NCBI GenBank assembly: GCA_002591745.1
Contig: PDLQ01000008.1
Coordinates: forward strand, 62,001 to 126,000
Length of the DNA stretch: 64,000 bases
DNA from: Lewinellaceae bacterium SD302
Lineage (GTDB): Bacteria > Bacteroidota > Bacteroidia > Chitinophagales > Saprospiraceae
Reading direction: 5' to 3'
The translations under genes were made by a program, and so were the position numbers. The notes beneath the pieces were generated by a model, which was not told the origin of the DNA, ran no database searches, and saw only the letters and a program-made list of their open reading frames with translations. Below are positions 7,889 to 15,583 of this stretch, piece after piece. Every line of letters begins with the position of its first letter. Positions within the stretch are counted from its first letter, which is position 1.

Positions 7889-8345
7889 TAGATATTGAAA
7901 GGCTTTTGGAAGTCAAAAGGTTTCTTTATTGCGCTAGGCAACTGACTGAATGATGAAGTCTTCGCCCTTAGCCGCCATTCACAGGTAGGTTCATACAATT
8001 CCGTAATTCCAGCAAAGATTACGAGGATGGAGGGCGGTTCTTAGCCAAAGGTGAGAGGATACGGGTGAGGGCAAAGAATGAGGAAAGAGCCTGGCAGCAC
8101 TAAGCGACTGATCGTATGATAAAGCCTTAGCCCATAGCCGCTATCCGCAGGTCGAAACCGTCCTCCATCCTCGGAACCAAATAAAAAAGAGGCAACGCTG
8201 TTGCCTCTCAATAACCCCAAAAAACCAAATGAAAACTAATCTTACAAATGATGGGCAATAGATAATTACGCCATCCCTTGTAATGACAAAGAAAAACTAA
8301 TTACCCTTACCATGCAAGCGAAAGGAAGGATTTGTTACGAAATTG
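7889..8345. other. 457-base gene-free interval with degenerate repeats
   Basis: No coding sequence or known RNA is recognised. Two degenerate direct copies share an ACTGA...TTAGCC...GCCG...CAGGT order (about 7940-7987 and 8107-8152). A separate inverted match pairs GAGGATGGAGGGCGGTT (8023-8039) with AACCGTCCTCCATCCTC (8156-8172). A terminator hairpin follows at 8187-8212. A short GAGGAAAG stretch near 8080 recalls RNase P RNA, but no other conserved part of that RNA is visible. Confidence 0.5.
8187..8212 (-). terminator. Intrinsic terminator downstream of the alpha/beta hydrolase
   Basis: GAGGCAAC-GCT-GTTGCCTC hairpin; on the minus strand it is followed by TTTTTTAT. It lies about 135 bases after the hydrolase stop. 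Confidence 0.8.
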
Positions 8346-9107
8346 TTAATTTTCAATAAAGTCGGACACCAGCTTGAAGAGCTCATCGGGTGCCTGCGCG
8401 TGTACCCAGTGCCCCGCTTCGGCTACGGTAGCCAACTGAGCAGACGGAAATAATTCCCGGATCAGCGGCAGGTCTTCCACCGTTACGTAATGGCTTTTAC
8501 CACCGCGAACAAATAAAGCTTCTCCCGGAAAAGCAGGCCCGGTCACATTGGCCAGGATGTTTTTGTAGTCGCGGTAAAGGACTTCCAGGTTCATCTTCCA
8601 GCGAAAACCGGAACCGGGGTCGCGACTCAGGTTTTTAAGCAAAAACTGAACCACCGCCGGTTGGGGAATACGCTTATTGAGATGAGTTGCCGCGTCTCGC
8701 CGGTTCTCCAGTTCTTCCAGTTTCAGTGAACGCAGGGCGTCGAATATTTCGTCGTGGCCGGCGGGGTAGATCTTCGGCGCCATATCCACTACAATGAGTT
8801 TACTCACCTGATCCGGGTAGTCCAGCGCAAATTGCATCGCCGTTTTTCCGCCCATGCTGTGCCCCAAAAGATGGCACTCATGAATCCATTCCTTATCCAG
8901 AAACTTTGCCAGGTCTTCGGCCAAAAGTGGATAACTCATCTCATCCAGGTGGGGCGATCGGCCATGATTGCGCTGGTCTACTAAATAAACTGTGTAGTTA
9001 TCAGCCCAGCGTTTGGCCAGGGTCTGCCAGTTATCCAGGGTACCGAAAAGACCGTGCAGAATGACAAGCGGTGGCCCTTGTCCGTAAGTTTTGAAATTAA
9101 GATTCAT
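8346..9107 (-). CDS. Alpha/beta-fold hydrolase (YbfF-like esterase)
   Basis: A 253-residue cytoplasmic alpha/beta hydrolase. The oxyanion-hole motif HGLFG is at 18-22, the nucleophile elbow GHSMGG at 82-87 (Ser84), and the catalytic His in AGHWVHAQ at His233. VDQRNHGRSPH (43-53) is typical of the YbfF/ABHD11 group of acyl esterases. No signal peptide is present. The substrate is unknown. It follows aroA on the same strand with 124 bases between them; that gap holds a CAAAGTAGCA copy. Confidence 0.92.
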   Translation of the reverse strand: MNLNFKTYGQGPPLVILHGLFGTLDNWQTLAKRWADNYTVYLVDQRNHGRSPHLDEMSYPLLAEDLAKFLDKEWIHECHLLGHSMGGKTAMQFALDYPDQVSKLIVVDMAPKIYPAGHDEIFDALRSLKLEELENRRDAATHLNKRIPQPAVVQFLLKNLSRDPGSGFRWKMNLEVLYRDYKNILANVTGPAFPGEALFVRGGKSHYVTVEDLPLIRELFPSAQLATVAEAGHWVHAQAPDELFKLVSDFIEN

Positions 9108-9202
9108 AAATAAGAGGTTAGGAAATAGAACATAGATGATAGACAGCAGTTCTGATGATTGTCTTTATTCTATGCTCTTTTTCCTATGTTCTTCTGGACT
9201 AA

Positions 9203-9212
9203 CAAAGTAGCA
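9203..9212 (+). repeat. Dispersed 10-mer CAAAGTAGCA, single intergenic copy
   Basis: The context GGACTAACAAAGTAGCAAGG matches the extended consensus. It sits 20 bases after the aroA stop, in the gap before the alpha/beta hydrolase. Confidence 0.85.
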
Positions 9213-9231
9213 AGGTTTTCAGGGTCTTCAA

Positions 9232-10491
9232 CTACCTGACTTCCTCTATGATCAACCCCAGTTTTTCTAGATCCTCATAGAACTCCGGGTAAGATTTTAC
9301 CACGACCATCGGGTCTTCTATTCTGATTTTACTCAGCAATGCCAAAGGAGCAAAGGCCATTGCCATCCGATGATCATGGTAAGTGGCAAAGACCGGTGGT
9401 TCGGCTCCAAAGACTGCCTGGCCATCCAGCATCACGTAATCCCGCCCCTGTTTAGGGCTAAAACGGGGAGGTAACTGACTCAGGTAAGCCTGTACTTTTT
9501 GCAACTCCTTTTTTACGGCCTTTACCCGATCGGTTTCTTTGATCTTCAGCGTTTTAAGACCCGTAAAAAGTCCTTTAGTTCCCAGTGCTGCGCAGGTAAC
9601 GGCCACCGTCTGGGCCACGTCCGGGCATTCCAGGAAGTCGTACTCAAACATTCCCGGCGGAGGCGTATCGGCGGGCTTGGTCAGGCGTAGACCATTGGCG
9701 GTAAATTCGGTGTTCACACCAAACTTCTCGTACATCTTTTGCAGTACCGAATCTCCCTGGACACTCTCGGAGAATAGTCCTCCGATTTCCAGATCGGCTT
9801 CCGGGGCAATGGCAGCCAGGCTGTAGTAATAACTGGCTGCGGACCAATCCCCCTCGACGGTAAACTCTCTGCCCTGGTAAGCTTGGGACTCCACGATGAT
9901 CGTTTGCTCCTCCCAGCGGTGATTCACCCCAAAGTATTCCATCAGCGAAAGCGTCATCCTGATGTAGGGCAGGCTGACGATATCTCCGTCGAGGGTCAGT
10001 CTAAGTCCGTCCGGCAGTCTAGGAGCCAACAACAGTAAGGCTGAGATATACTGAGAACTCGTACCCGCGCTGATTGTCAACTCATTTGTGGCGTCCAATT
10101 CGCTGTAGCCGATCTTTAAAGGTGGGTAGCCTTCCTTTTCAGCGTATTCGATCTCGGCCCCAAGGCTGCGGAGTGCATCCACCAGAATACCGATGGGCCT
10201 TTCCTTCATCCGCTCGCTACCGGTCAATAGTTGGGTCCCGGGTCTGCGGCAGAGAAATGCGGTAAGAAAGCGAAAGGTCGTTCCGGCCGGTCCGGCGTCC
10301 AACACCTCTTGCTGGCTGGCCAGTAGCCTTTTCAGACGGACGGTATCATCGGCCGTAGCGAGACGGTTCAGGGAAAAGCCCCCTTCGGTAAGGGCCTGAA
10401 TGATCAGGGCACGGTTAGAGATACTCTTGGAAGAAGTCAATTCGACACTGCCCTTTAGAGGGCCTCCGGGGTAAGATAATTCGTAGGTCAT
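9232..10491 (-). CDS. aroA: 3-phosphoshikimate 1-carboxyvinyltransferase (EPSP synthase)
   Basis: A 419-residue enzyme of the shikimate pathway that transfers enolpyruvate from PEP to shikimate-3-phosphate. Family signatures: SSKSISNRALI near the N-terminus (substrate-binding Lys/Ser), DAGPAGTTFRFLTAF, and near the C-terminus KETDRVKAVKKEL plus DHRMAMAFAPLAL. The ATG at 10491 is chosen because it gives MTYELSYPGGPLKGSV, the normal family start; a 32-residue extension to an earlier ATG is arginine-rich and unlike the family. The MITE-like element lies about 160 bases upstream. Confidence 0.96.
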   Translation of the reverse strand: MTYELSYPGGPLKGSVELTSSKSISNRALIIQALTEGGFSLNRLATADDTVRLKRLLASQQEVLDAGPAGTTFRFLTAFLCRRPGTQLLTGSERMKERPIGILVDALRSLGAEIEYAEKEGYPPLKIGYSELDATNELTISAGTSSQYISALLLLAPRLPDGLRLTLDGDIVSLPYIRMTLSLMEYFGVNHRWEEQTIIVESQAYQGREFTVEGDWSAASYYYSLAAIAPEADLEIGGLFSESVQGDSVLQKMYEKFGVNTEFTANGLRLTKPADTPPPGMFEYDFLECPDVAQTVAVTCAALGTKGLFTGLKTLKIKETDRVKAVKKELQKVQAYLSQLPPRFSPKQGRDYVMLDGQAVFGAEPPVFATYHDHRMAMAFAPLALLSKIRIEDPMVVVKSYPEFYEDLEKLGLIIEEVR

Positions 10492-10654
10492 TAGGCCATC
10501 ATTTCGATTGGTCGTGAAGGTAATTACTTTAGGATATAACGAGATTCTTCTGATGGCGATTCTAAGGATCCGACTCCGGACGTACACCGATAGTTCAGGT
10601 ACAGATACAACGATTACTGCACCAGTTGACAGGCGAAGGAACCCGATCTACTAA

Positions 10655-10809
10655 GAACTTGTTTGGGAATTGCTGTGAACTGAAAAACAATGATTTATGG
10701 TTCTGACTATACCATAAAATTGTGAGCTTGGCGGGTCAAGCGATCTATTTTTGGTGACGCCAGGTTCATAAATGCTTGTTTTTCAGGAAATAGAAATCCA
10801 AACAACCTC
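10655..10809. mobile_element. MITE-like element, copy 1 (155 bp)
   Basis: One of three equal-length copies. The ends are inverted versions of GAGCTTGTTTGG (here GAACTTGTTTGG at the left), and nearly the whole element folds on itself through long imperfect arms; a small inner hairpin GCTTG...CAAGC lies at the centre. TAA precedes the left end and TTA follows the right end, a decayed or TNA-type 3-bp duplication. It carries no coding sequence. It lies between zapA and aroA, 11 bases from the zapA stop. Confidence 0.85.
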
Positions 10810-10820
10810 TTACTTTATAG

Positions 10821-11120
10821 TTATAACATGCCGTCCAGTAATTGCTCCAGTGCATCCAGTTTATCAATCAGTTCGCCACCTTCTTCGGGTGTTACGGCCT
10901 GGCGGTGAGTACGCAATTCGCTGGCGTAGGTGAGCAAGGTCATGACCAAACAATCCTGCTTATCGCGGCTACCGTATTTAATCTGAAATTCGTTGAACTT
11001 GGCGTTGATCTCCGAGATCATTTTCCGCAAGCCGGCTTCGTCGCTCTTTTTGACCCGCAGCGGGTAGGGCCGGCCGGCAATGATTGCCGTGATGGTGATA
11101 CTGTCTTTATCTTCCGGCAT
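10821..11120 (-). CDS. zapA: Cell division protein ZapA
   Basis: A 99-residue ZapA-family protein that bundles FtsZ filaments at midcell. It has the compact N-terminal beta-alpha head (ITITAIIAGRPYPLRVKKSDEAGL) and a C-terminal helix that forms the coiled-coil dimer (about 65-99, ELIDKLDALEQLL). It follows the coiled-coil gene by 3 bases and belongs to a pheT-coiled-coil-zapA run, an order also seen in other Bacteroidota. Confidence 0.9.
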   Translation of the reverse strand: MPEDKDSITITAIIAGRPYPLRVKKSDEAGLRKMISEINAKFNEFQIKYGSRDKQDCLVMTLLTYASELRTHRQAVTPEEGGELIDKLDALEQLLDGML

Positions 11121-11123
11121 ACA

Positions 11124-11438
11124 TTAATGTTTTTCCAACCACTCGATGCAGCGGTCCAGTTCCACGATGCAAGCATCGATCTGGGCGCGGGTAGCCACCA
11201 CTTCGTTTTCACCGACGCGGGTCAGTTCCTCCGAGGTTTCGGTTTTTTGATCGGAAGAGATTGCCCTTTCCAGCCTTTCTTTCAATGAACTCACTACCCC
11301 ACGCTGACGGTCTAATTCCCGCTTTAGCTCAGCGTTCTCTTTCAACAGCTTCATCTTCTCCGTTTCCTGGCGCTCGAATTTCGAAGCCAGCTGCCGGAGT
11401 TTGAGTTCAAAGGTGTCTAGCCGTCGATTGAGCTGCAT
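11124..11438 (-). CDS. Small coiled-coil protein upstream of zapA
   Basis: A 104-residue cytoplasmic protein. A continuous coiled coil spans about residues 5-65 (LDTFELKLRQLASKFERQ, KENAELKRELDRQRGVV), followed by a short acidic linker and a C-terminal helix ending IDACIVELDRCIEWLEKH. It has no signal peptide and no catalytic motif. The 3-base spacing to zapA and its coiled-coil form suggest a division-related partner, perhaps ZapB-like in role. That is inference; it is not a clear ZapB homologue. Confidence 0.8.
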   Translation of the reverse strand: MQLNRRLDTFELKLRQLASKFERQETEKMKLLKENAELKRELDRQRGVVSSLKERLERAISSDQKTETSEELTRVGENEVVATRAQIDACIVELDRCIEWLEKH

Positions 11439-11542
11439 GCTGAATGATTAAATGAGTTAACGACTAAATGATCCAATGGTCGGAACCATGGCAAATCATT
11501 AAATCATTAACTCATTGCTGCATTTGATCATTAACTTACTGA
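11439..11542. repeat. AATGA/TCATT-rich palindromic spacer
   Basis: The interval between pheT and the coiled-coil gene is made of AATGATTAAATGAG-like words on one side and AAATCATTAAATCATTAAC-like words on the other, so it can fold back on itself around about 11486. No coding sequence or known RNA is seen. A similar low-complexity spacer lies at 40463-40530. Confidence 0.6.
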
Positions 11543-13996
11543 TTAACGCCGAACTTCAGCACCAAGTTGCCGGGTGAAGCTTTCGATTAAGCGATTTACA
11601 GCTTTATCGACTTCTTTGTCCTTGAGGGTCCGCTCGTTGTTTTCAAAGACAAAGCTCATGGCGTAGCTTTTCTTGTCGGCACCTAGCTGATCATCGTTTT
11701 CGTAGACATCGAAGAGATTGACCTGGGTCAACATTTTTTTCTCGGCCTTATTGGCGACCGTGGCCAATTGTGCGAAGCTTACCTTCTTATCAACCACCAG
11801 TGCCAGATCACGACGGACCGTGGGGTATTTGTTCAACTCCTGTACCTGCAAAGGCTTTTTGGGCAGTACGCGCATGATGTTGTCCCAGTGAAAGTCAGCG
11901 TGGTAAACCTCACCTTTAACACCGATCTCTTTGGCGCGGGTGGTATTCACCTTACCAAAATCCACTAATGGCATCGGCCCGGCTTCGGCGCGTAGTCCGT
12001 AAGCAAATTTATCAGCCGGAGCTTCGCTGGTGCGATAGTTGTGGATGCCCAGACGACGCAGGACCAGCCCCACGGTACTTTTGAGGGTATAGTAACTCAC
12101 GTTACGCTTGCTGCCCTTAACACCATCGTGCCAATTCTCGGCGTGCTTGTGGCCGGTCAGATAAAGCGTCAGGTGATTATTTTCCTGGTAGTTTTCTCCG
12201 TCGAGTCGGTAGCTGCGACCGAATTCGAAAAGACGCAAGTCACTCATCCGCCGGTTCTGGTTGTGGACGATTGCCTCCAGTCCACTCACCAACATATCCG
12301 GACGCATAATGTCGTAAGTGACGTTACTGGTGTTGTTGACGTAGACCAGTCCGTCCACTCGCTCAGCTTCGGGGCCGCCACCATAGTAACGGCTTTCGCT
12401 GAGGCTGAGGGCCATCATTTCAAGGAAGCCGTTGGCACTCAATAGATCACCGATCAGCTCACGGACTTTGTGGGGGTCGGGGCTGGGAGCGACGGTGAGG
12501 GAAGTCGTAATCTCTTGCGGCATCGCTACGTTGTCGAAGCCGTAAATGCGCAGGATTTCCTCGATGACGTCAACCTCGCGGGTTACATCGGATTTATTTG
12601 TCGGCACTGCTACTTTGAAGTCCACCTCATTATCATCGGTGAATTTCATGTCCATCGTTTCCAGGATCGACCGCACTTCTTCGCGGCTGATGTCGATGCC
12701 GGTCAGTTCACGAACGCGTTGGTAACGAACGGTAATCTCCAGCGGCTCGATCGGTGCGGGATAAATATCCAGCAACTCGGAAGTCACCGTGGCTCCAGCG
12801 TACTCCTGCAGGAGCAGGGCGGCCCGCTTCAGGGCATCTACGCAGATATTGGGGTCGCTGCCCTTCTCGAAGACCTTGGCCGCGTCGGTCCGTAAATTGT
12901 GCTTCATGCTACTACGGCGGGTGTAGCCGGCATCGAAATGAGCGGATTCAAGGAAGATGCTGGTCGTGGAATCGGTGACTCCGCTGTTGAGACCACCAAA
13001 AACCCCGGCGATGCACATGGGCTGGTCGTTGCCGTCGCAGATCATGAGGTCATTGGGCAACAATTCGCGCTCCACTTCGTCCAGGGAGAGAAATTTGCTG
13101 CCGGCCGGAAGGGTTTGGACGATGATCTTGCCACCACCGATCTTCTCCAGATCGAAAGCGTGGAGCGGCTGCCCCATTTCGTGGAGAACGTAGTTGGTAA
13201 TGTCCACGACGTTGTTGATGGGACGAACGCCAATGGCTTTGAGGCGGTTTTGCATCCATTCCGGGGCGGGGCCGATCTTGAGGTCTTTGATCGTGAGCCC
13301 GGCGTAGCGAGGGCAGGCTTCCTGATTACGAATTTCAACGGGCAAAGCAGCTTCGTTGCCAGCTTTGAACCCACTCAGGTCGGGGCGTTGTACGCTCTGG
13401 TCGGAGTCGTGATTGATCTTCAGGGCAGCGGCCAGGTCGAAGGCCACTCCTAGATGGTTGGTGGCATCGCTGCGGTTGGGCGTCAGGCCGATCTCGTAGA
13501 CGTAATCGCTTTCCAGTTCGTAAACCTCGGCAGCGGGTTTGCCGACGGGGGTATCGGTTGGAAGGACCATGATGCCATCGTGATCGTCACCTAATCCGAG
13601 TTCGTCTTCCGCACAGATCATGCCCATGCTGACCTGTCCACGAATTTTCCCTTTTTTAATTTTGAAGGGTTCCCCATCCTGGGGATACAGCATGGTGCCA
13701 ACGGTAGCCACCAGTACTTTCTGGCCTTGCGCTACATTGGGTGCACCGCAGACAATTTGTACGGGCTCCTCCCCCCCGCCAAGATCCACCTTGGTCAGGG
13801 ACAAACGGTCAGCATCCGGGTGTTTGCCACATTCGACGACGTGACCGACCACTACCCCGGCCAGGCCTCCGGGAATCGACTCAACTTCGTCCATTCCTTC
13901 CACTTCCAGACCGGTGCCGGTGAGCACCTGGCCGATGGCTTCGGGACTAAGATCTAATGGGAGGTACTGGCGCAGCCAGTTCAGTGACGTTTTCAT
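11543..13996 (-). CDS. pheT: Phenylalanyl-tRNA synthetase beta subunit
   Basis: An 817-residue beta subunit of the alpha2-beta2 PheRS. Domains in order: N-terminal MKTSLNWLRQYLP, tRNA-binding OB fold (about 40-150), B3/B4 core with the editing site (about 215-385, RYAGLTIKDLKIGPAPEWMQ), B5 (about 410-480), a catalytic-like core, and the C-terminal anticodon-binding FDX-ACB domain (about 720-817, LNKYPTVRRDLALVVDKKVSF). pheS is not in the window. A coding copy of the 10-mer at 12608-12617 is read as F-K-V-A-V. A -7 element lies only 5 bases before the ATG, so the mRNA may be leaderless or nearly so. Confidence 0.97.
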   Translation of the reverse strand: MKTSLNWLRQYLPLDLSPEAIGQVLTGTGLEVEGMDEVESIPGGLAGVVVGHVVECGKHPDADRLSLTKVDLGGGEEPVQIVCGAPNVAQGQKVLVATVGTMLYPQDGEPFKIKKGKIRGQVSMGMICAEDELGLGDDHDGIMVLPTDTPVGKPAAEVYELESDYVYEIGLTPNRSDATNHLGVAFDLAAALKINHDSDQSVQRPDLSGFKAGNEAALPVEIRNQEACPRYAGLTIKDLKIGPAPEWMQNRLKAIGVRPINNVVDITNYVLHEMGQPLHAFDLEKIGGGKIIVQTLPAGSKFLSLDEVERELLPNDLMICDGNDQPMCIAGVFGGLNSGVTDSTTSIFLESAHFDAGYTRRSSMKHNLRTDAAKVFEKGSDPNICVDALKRAALLLQEYAGATVTSELLDIYPAPIEPLEITVRYQRVRELTGIDISREEVRSILETMDMKFTDDNEVDFKVAVPTNKSDVTREVDVIEEILRIYGFDNVAMPQEITTSLTVAPSPDPHKVRELIGDLLSANGFLEMMALSLSESRYYGGGPEAERVDGLVYVNNTSNVTYDIMRPDMLVSGLEAIVHNQNRRMSDLRLFEFGRSYRLDGENYQENNHLTLYLTGHKHAENWHDGVKGSKRNVSYYTLKSTVGLVLRRLGIHNYRTSEAPADKFAYGLRAEAGPMPLVDFGKVNTTRAKEIGVKGEVYHADFHWDNIMRVLPKKPLQVQELNKYPTVRRDLALVVDKKVSFAQLATVANKAEKKMLTQVNLFDVYENDDQLGADKKSYAMSFVFENNERTLKDKEVDKAVNRLIESFTRQLGAEVRR

Positions 13997-14001
13997 GCGC
14001 G

Positions 14002-14009
14002 CAAAGATA
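14002..14009 (-). promoter_or_regulatory. pheT -7 promoter element
   Basis: TATCTTTG on the minus strand fits TAnnTTTG; only CGCGC separates it from the pheT ATG. No convincing -33 TTG was found at the usual distance. Confidence 0.5.
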
Positions 14010-14119
14010 TAAAGTTTGCTGGTTAGATTTTACCCGTCTCCGACTGAGTTGGAAAGCCAAAATCTGCTCCAGAAGTATCTGAAAAACAACTAACCCTCGG
14101 TTGTTGACCGAAGTTGCTA

Positions 14120-15295
14120 CTAGAAGACGCGTTCGAAGTTCCGGCCGTTGAATTTTTGCACGCAGCCATCACCCATCGCAAACCATAGTTCACCGTTTTT
14201 TGCGTTGTATATCTGCCAGATGTGGTGGACGGGGAGGCCGTTTTTCAGGCTATAATTCTTCACAGTCTTACCATCGAAGCGCCAGGCACCAGTGTCGCGG
14301 TCACCGAACCAGATATTGCCGACCCGGTCTTCCCCGATGGCGAAGACGTGCTCCAGACTGCCGGTGGGTGAACGGAAACCACCACGATTCTGGCTGCCCT
14401 CAGAGACCAGATCGTGTTGTTTGGAAAAGTTGATCACTTCGTTGCCATCGTAACGAAGCACGCCGATGCCATTATTACCGATCCAGAGGATGCCGCGGCT
14501 ATCTTCGTAAAGGCTGCGGACGTGGAGATATCCGGTGGTGGCGTTGAAATTCAGGGAATCGTCGGTAAAAACGGTGAAGGCATTTCCGTCGTAACCGACT
14601 ACGGCGGAGTACATGCCGAACCAGATTTGGTGGTTCTTTCCCCGCGCGAAAGGAGTGGAGATGGAATAGGAATTTCCGTTTCCTTCCATTGAAAATGCGG
14701 GGAAAGCATGGTAGTAAAGTCTCTCGTTTGCGTAGCGATAAACGCCAGGTGTTTTTTCGCCCGTGTCTAATCCGAACTGGATTTGGCCGGGGTGTCCGGC
14801 AGTCCCTCCTCCGGTATTGTAGCCGATTGACTCGTTTCCCTTGAACCACAGATCACCCGGCTCTATTTTCCATTCATTGCGGCGGCTGTAGTCCCGGTGT
14901 TCAACTATCATCAATTGCTTGCCATCGAAAACGCTGAGGCCCTGGCCACATTCAAACCAGACGGTCCCATCCTGAGCCTCGTAGATACTTCTAACCTGAT
15001 TATCGCTGAGCCCGCTTTCGGTAGTGTAGTAGGTGAATTTTCCCTCACTCAGTTTGGCGAGCCCCTCATTGTGGCTACCGAACCAGGTGTTTCCGTGGCG
15101 GTCTTCCAAAATGGAGCGAATACCGGTAGTGAATTTCAACTGGATGGTGCTGGTATCCGGCTTTAGGGTGTGGTCATCAGACCGATTTTTTGACGATGCC
15201 GAACTGACTGTTTCAGAGGGAGATTCTTCCCGGCTTTGACAGCCAGTGTTGGTTAAAGTCAGGACTAGGCAATGCAGGATGAATAGAAGCCTCAT
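14120..15295 (-). CDS. Two-component-regulator-type propeller lipoprotein without kinase
   Basis: A 391-residue lipoprotein: lipobox in LVLTLTNTGC (Cys19), a Ser/Thr-rich linker, then Reg_prop-type propeller repeats such as GIRSILEDRHGNTWFGSHNEGLAK, VRSIYEAQDGTVWFECGQG, VRSLYEDSRGILWIGNNGIG and AIGEDRVGNIWFGDRDTG. These blades normally form the periplasmic sensor of hybrid two-component systems in Bacteroidota. Here the protein ends after the last blade, with no membrane helix, histidine kinase or response regulator. The ATG at 15295 gives a proper lipoprotein signal; a longer start 36 residues upstream does not. A degenerate copy of the 10-mer (TTGCTACTAGAAGAC, 14115-14129) overlaps the stop. 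The ligand is unknown. Confidence 0.85.
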   Translation of the reverse strand: MRLLFILHCLVLTLTNTGCQSREESPSETVSSASSKNRSDDHTLKPDTSTIQLKFTTGIRSILEDRHGNTWFGSHNEGLAKLSEGKFTYYTTESGLSDNQVRSIYEAQDGTVWFECGQGLSVFDGKQLMIVEHRDYSRRNEWKIEPGDLWFKGNESIGYNTGGGTAGHPGQIQFGLDTGEKTPGVYRYANERLYYHAFPAFSMEGNGNSYSISTPFARGKNHQIWFGMYSAVVGYDGNAFTVFTDDSLNFNATTGYLHVRSLYEDSRGILWIGNNGIGVLRYDGNEVINFSKQHDLVSEGSQNRGGFRSPTGSLEHVFAIGEDRVGNIWFGDRDTGAWRFDGKTVKNYSLKNGLPVHHIWQIYNAKNGELWFAMGDGCVQKFNGRNFERVF

Positions 15296-15559
15296 AATGG
15301 GTTGTTTTACTAGCAAGGTTTCATGCGGAAGGACGCAGAAGGGCAGAGCAAGATTTTTGTTTCTTTCCGTCTCGCCGACGGGCGAGTATTTTGAATAAAT
15401 CAAAAATACAGGATGCTTTAACCAGGCTGGTTACGAGGCTTGTAAAGGATTGTAAAACTTAGGTGGTTTACTGCTCTAACGAGTACATCGGCCCGGAGGT
15501 CCTCCGTCGGGGCTTTTACTGCCCGGAAGTGATAAGCTGTCTTGCTGCTTCAAAAACGC

Positions 15560-15569
15560 TGCTACTTTG
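15560..15569 (-). repeat. Dispersed 10-mer CAAAGTAGCA, single intergenic copy
   Basis: The minus-strand context is GAGCTGGCAAAGTAGCAGCG. It lies 15 bases after the SpoIIM-family stop, in the 288-base gap 15296-15583, which otherwise shows no gene or RNA. Confidence 0.85.
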
Positions 15570-15583
15570 CCAGCTCAGATACG

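Noticed and set aside
8020-8110. RNase P RNA, suggested by GAGGAAAG
   Set aside because: No second conserved region of RNase P RNA and no matching P4 pairing partner could be found.
14120-15295. A broken hybrid two-component sensor
   Set aside because: The lipoprotein ends cleanly after its propeller blades, with no kinase remnants downstream, so it is described as a stand-alone propeller protein.
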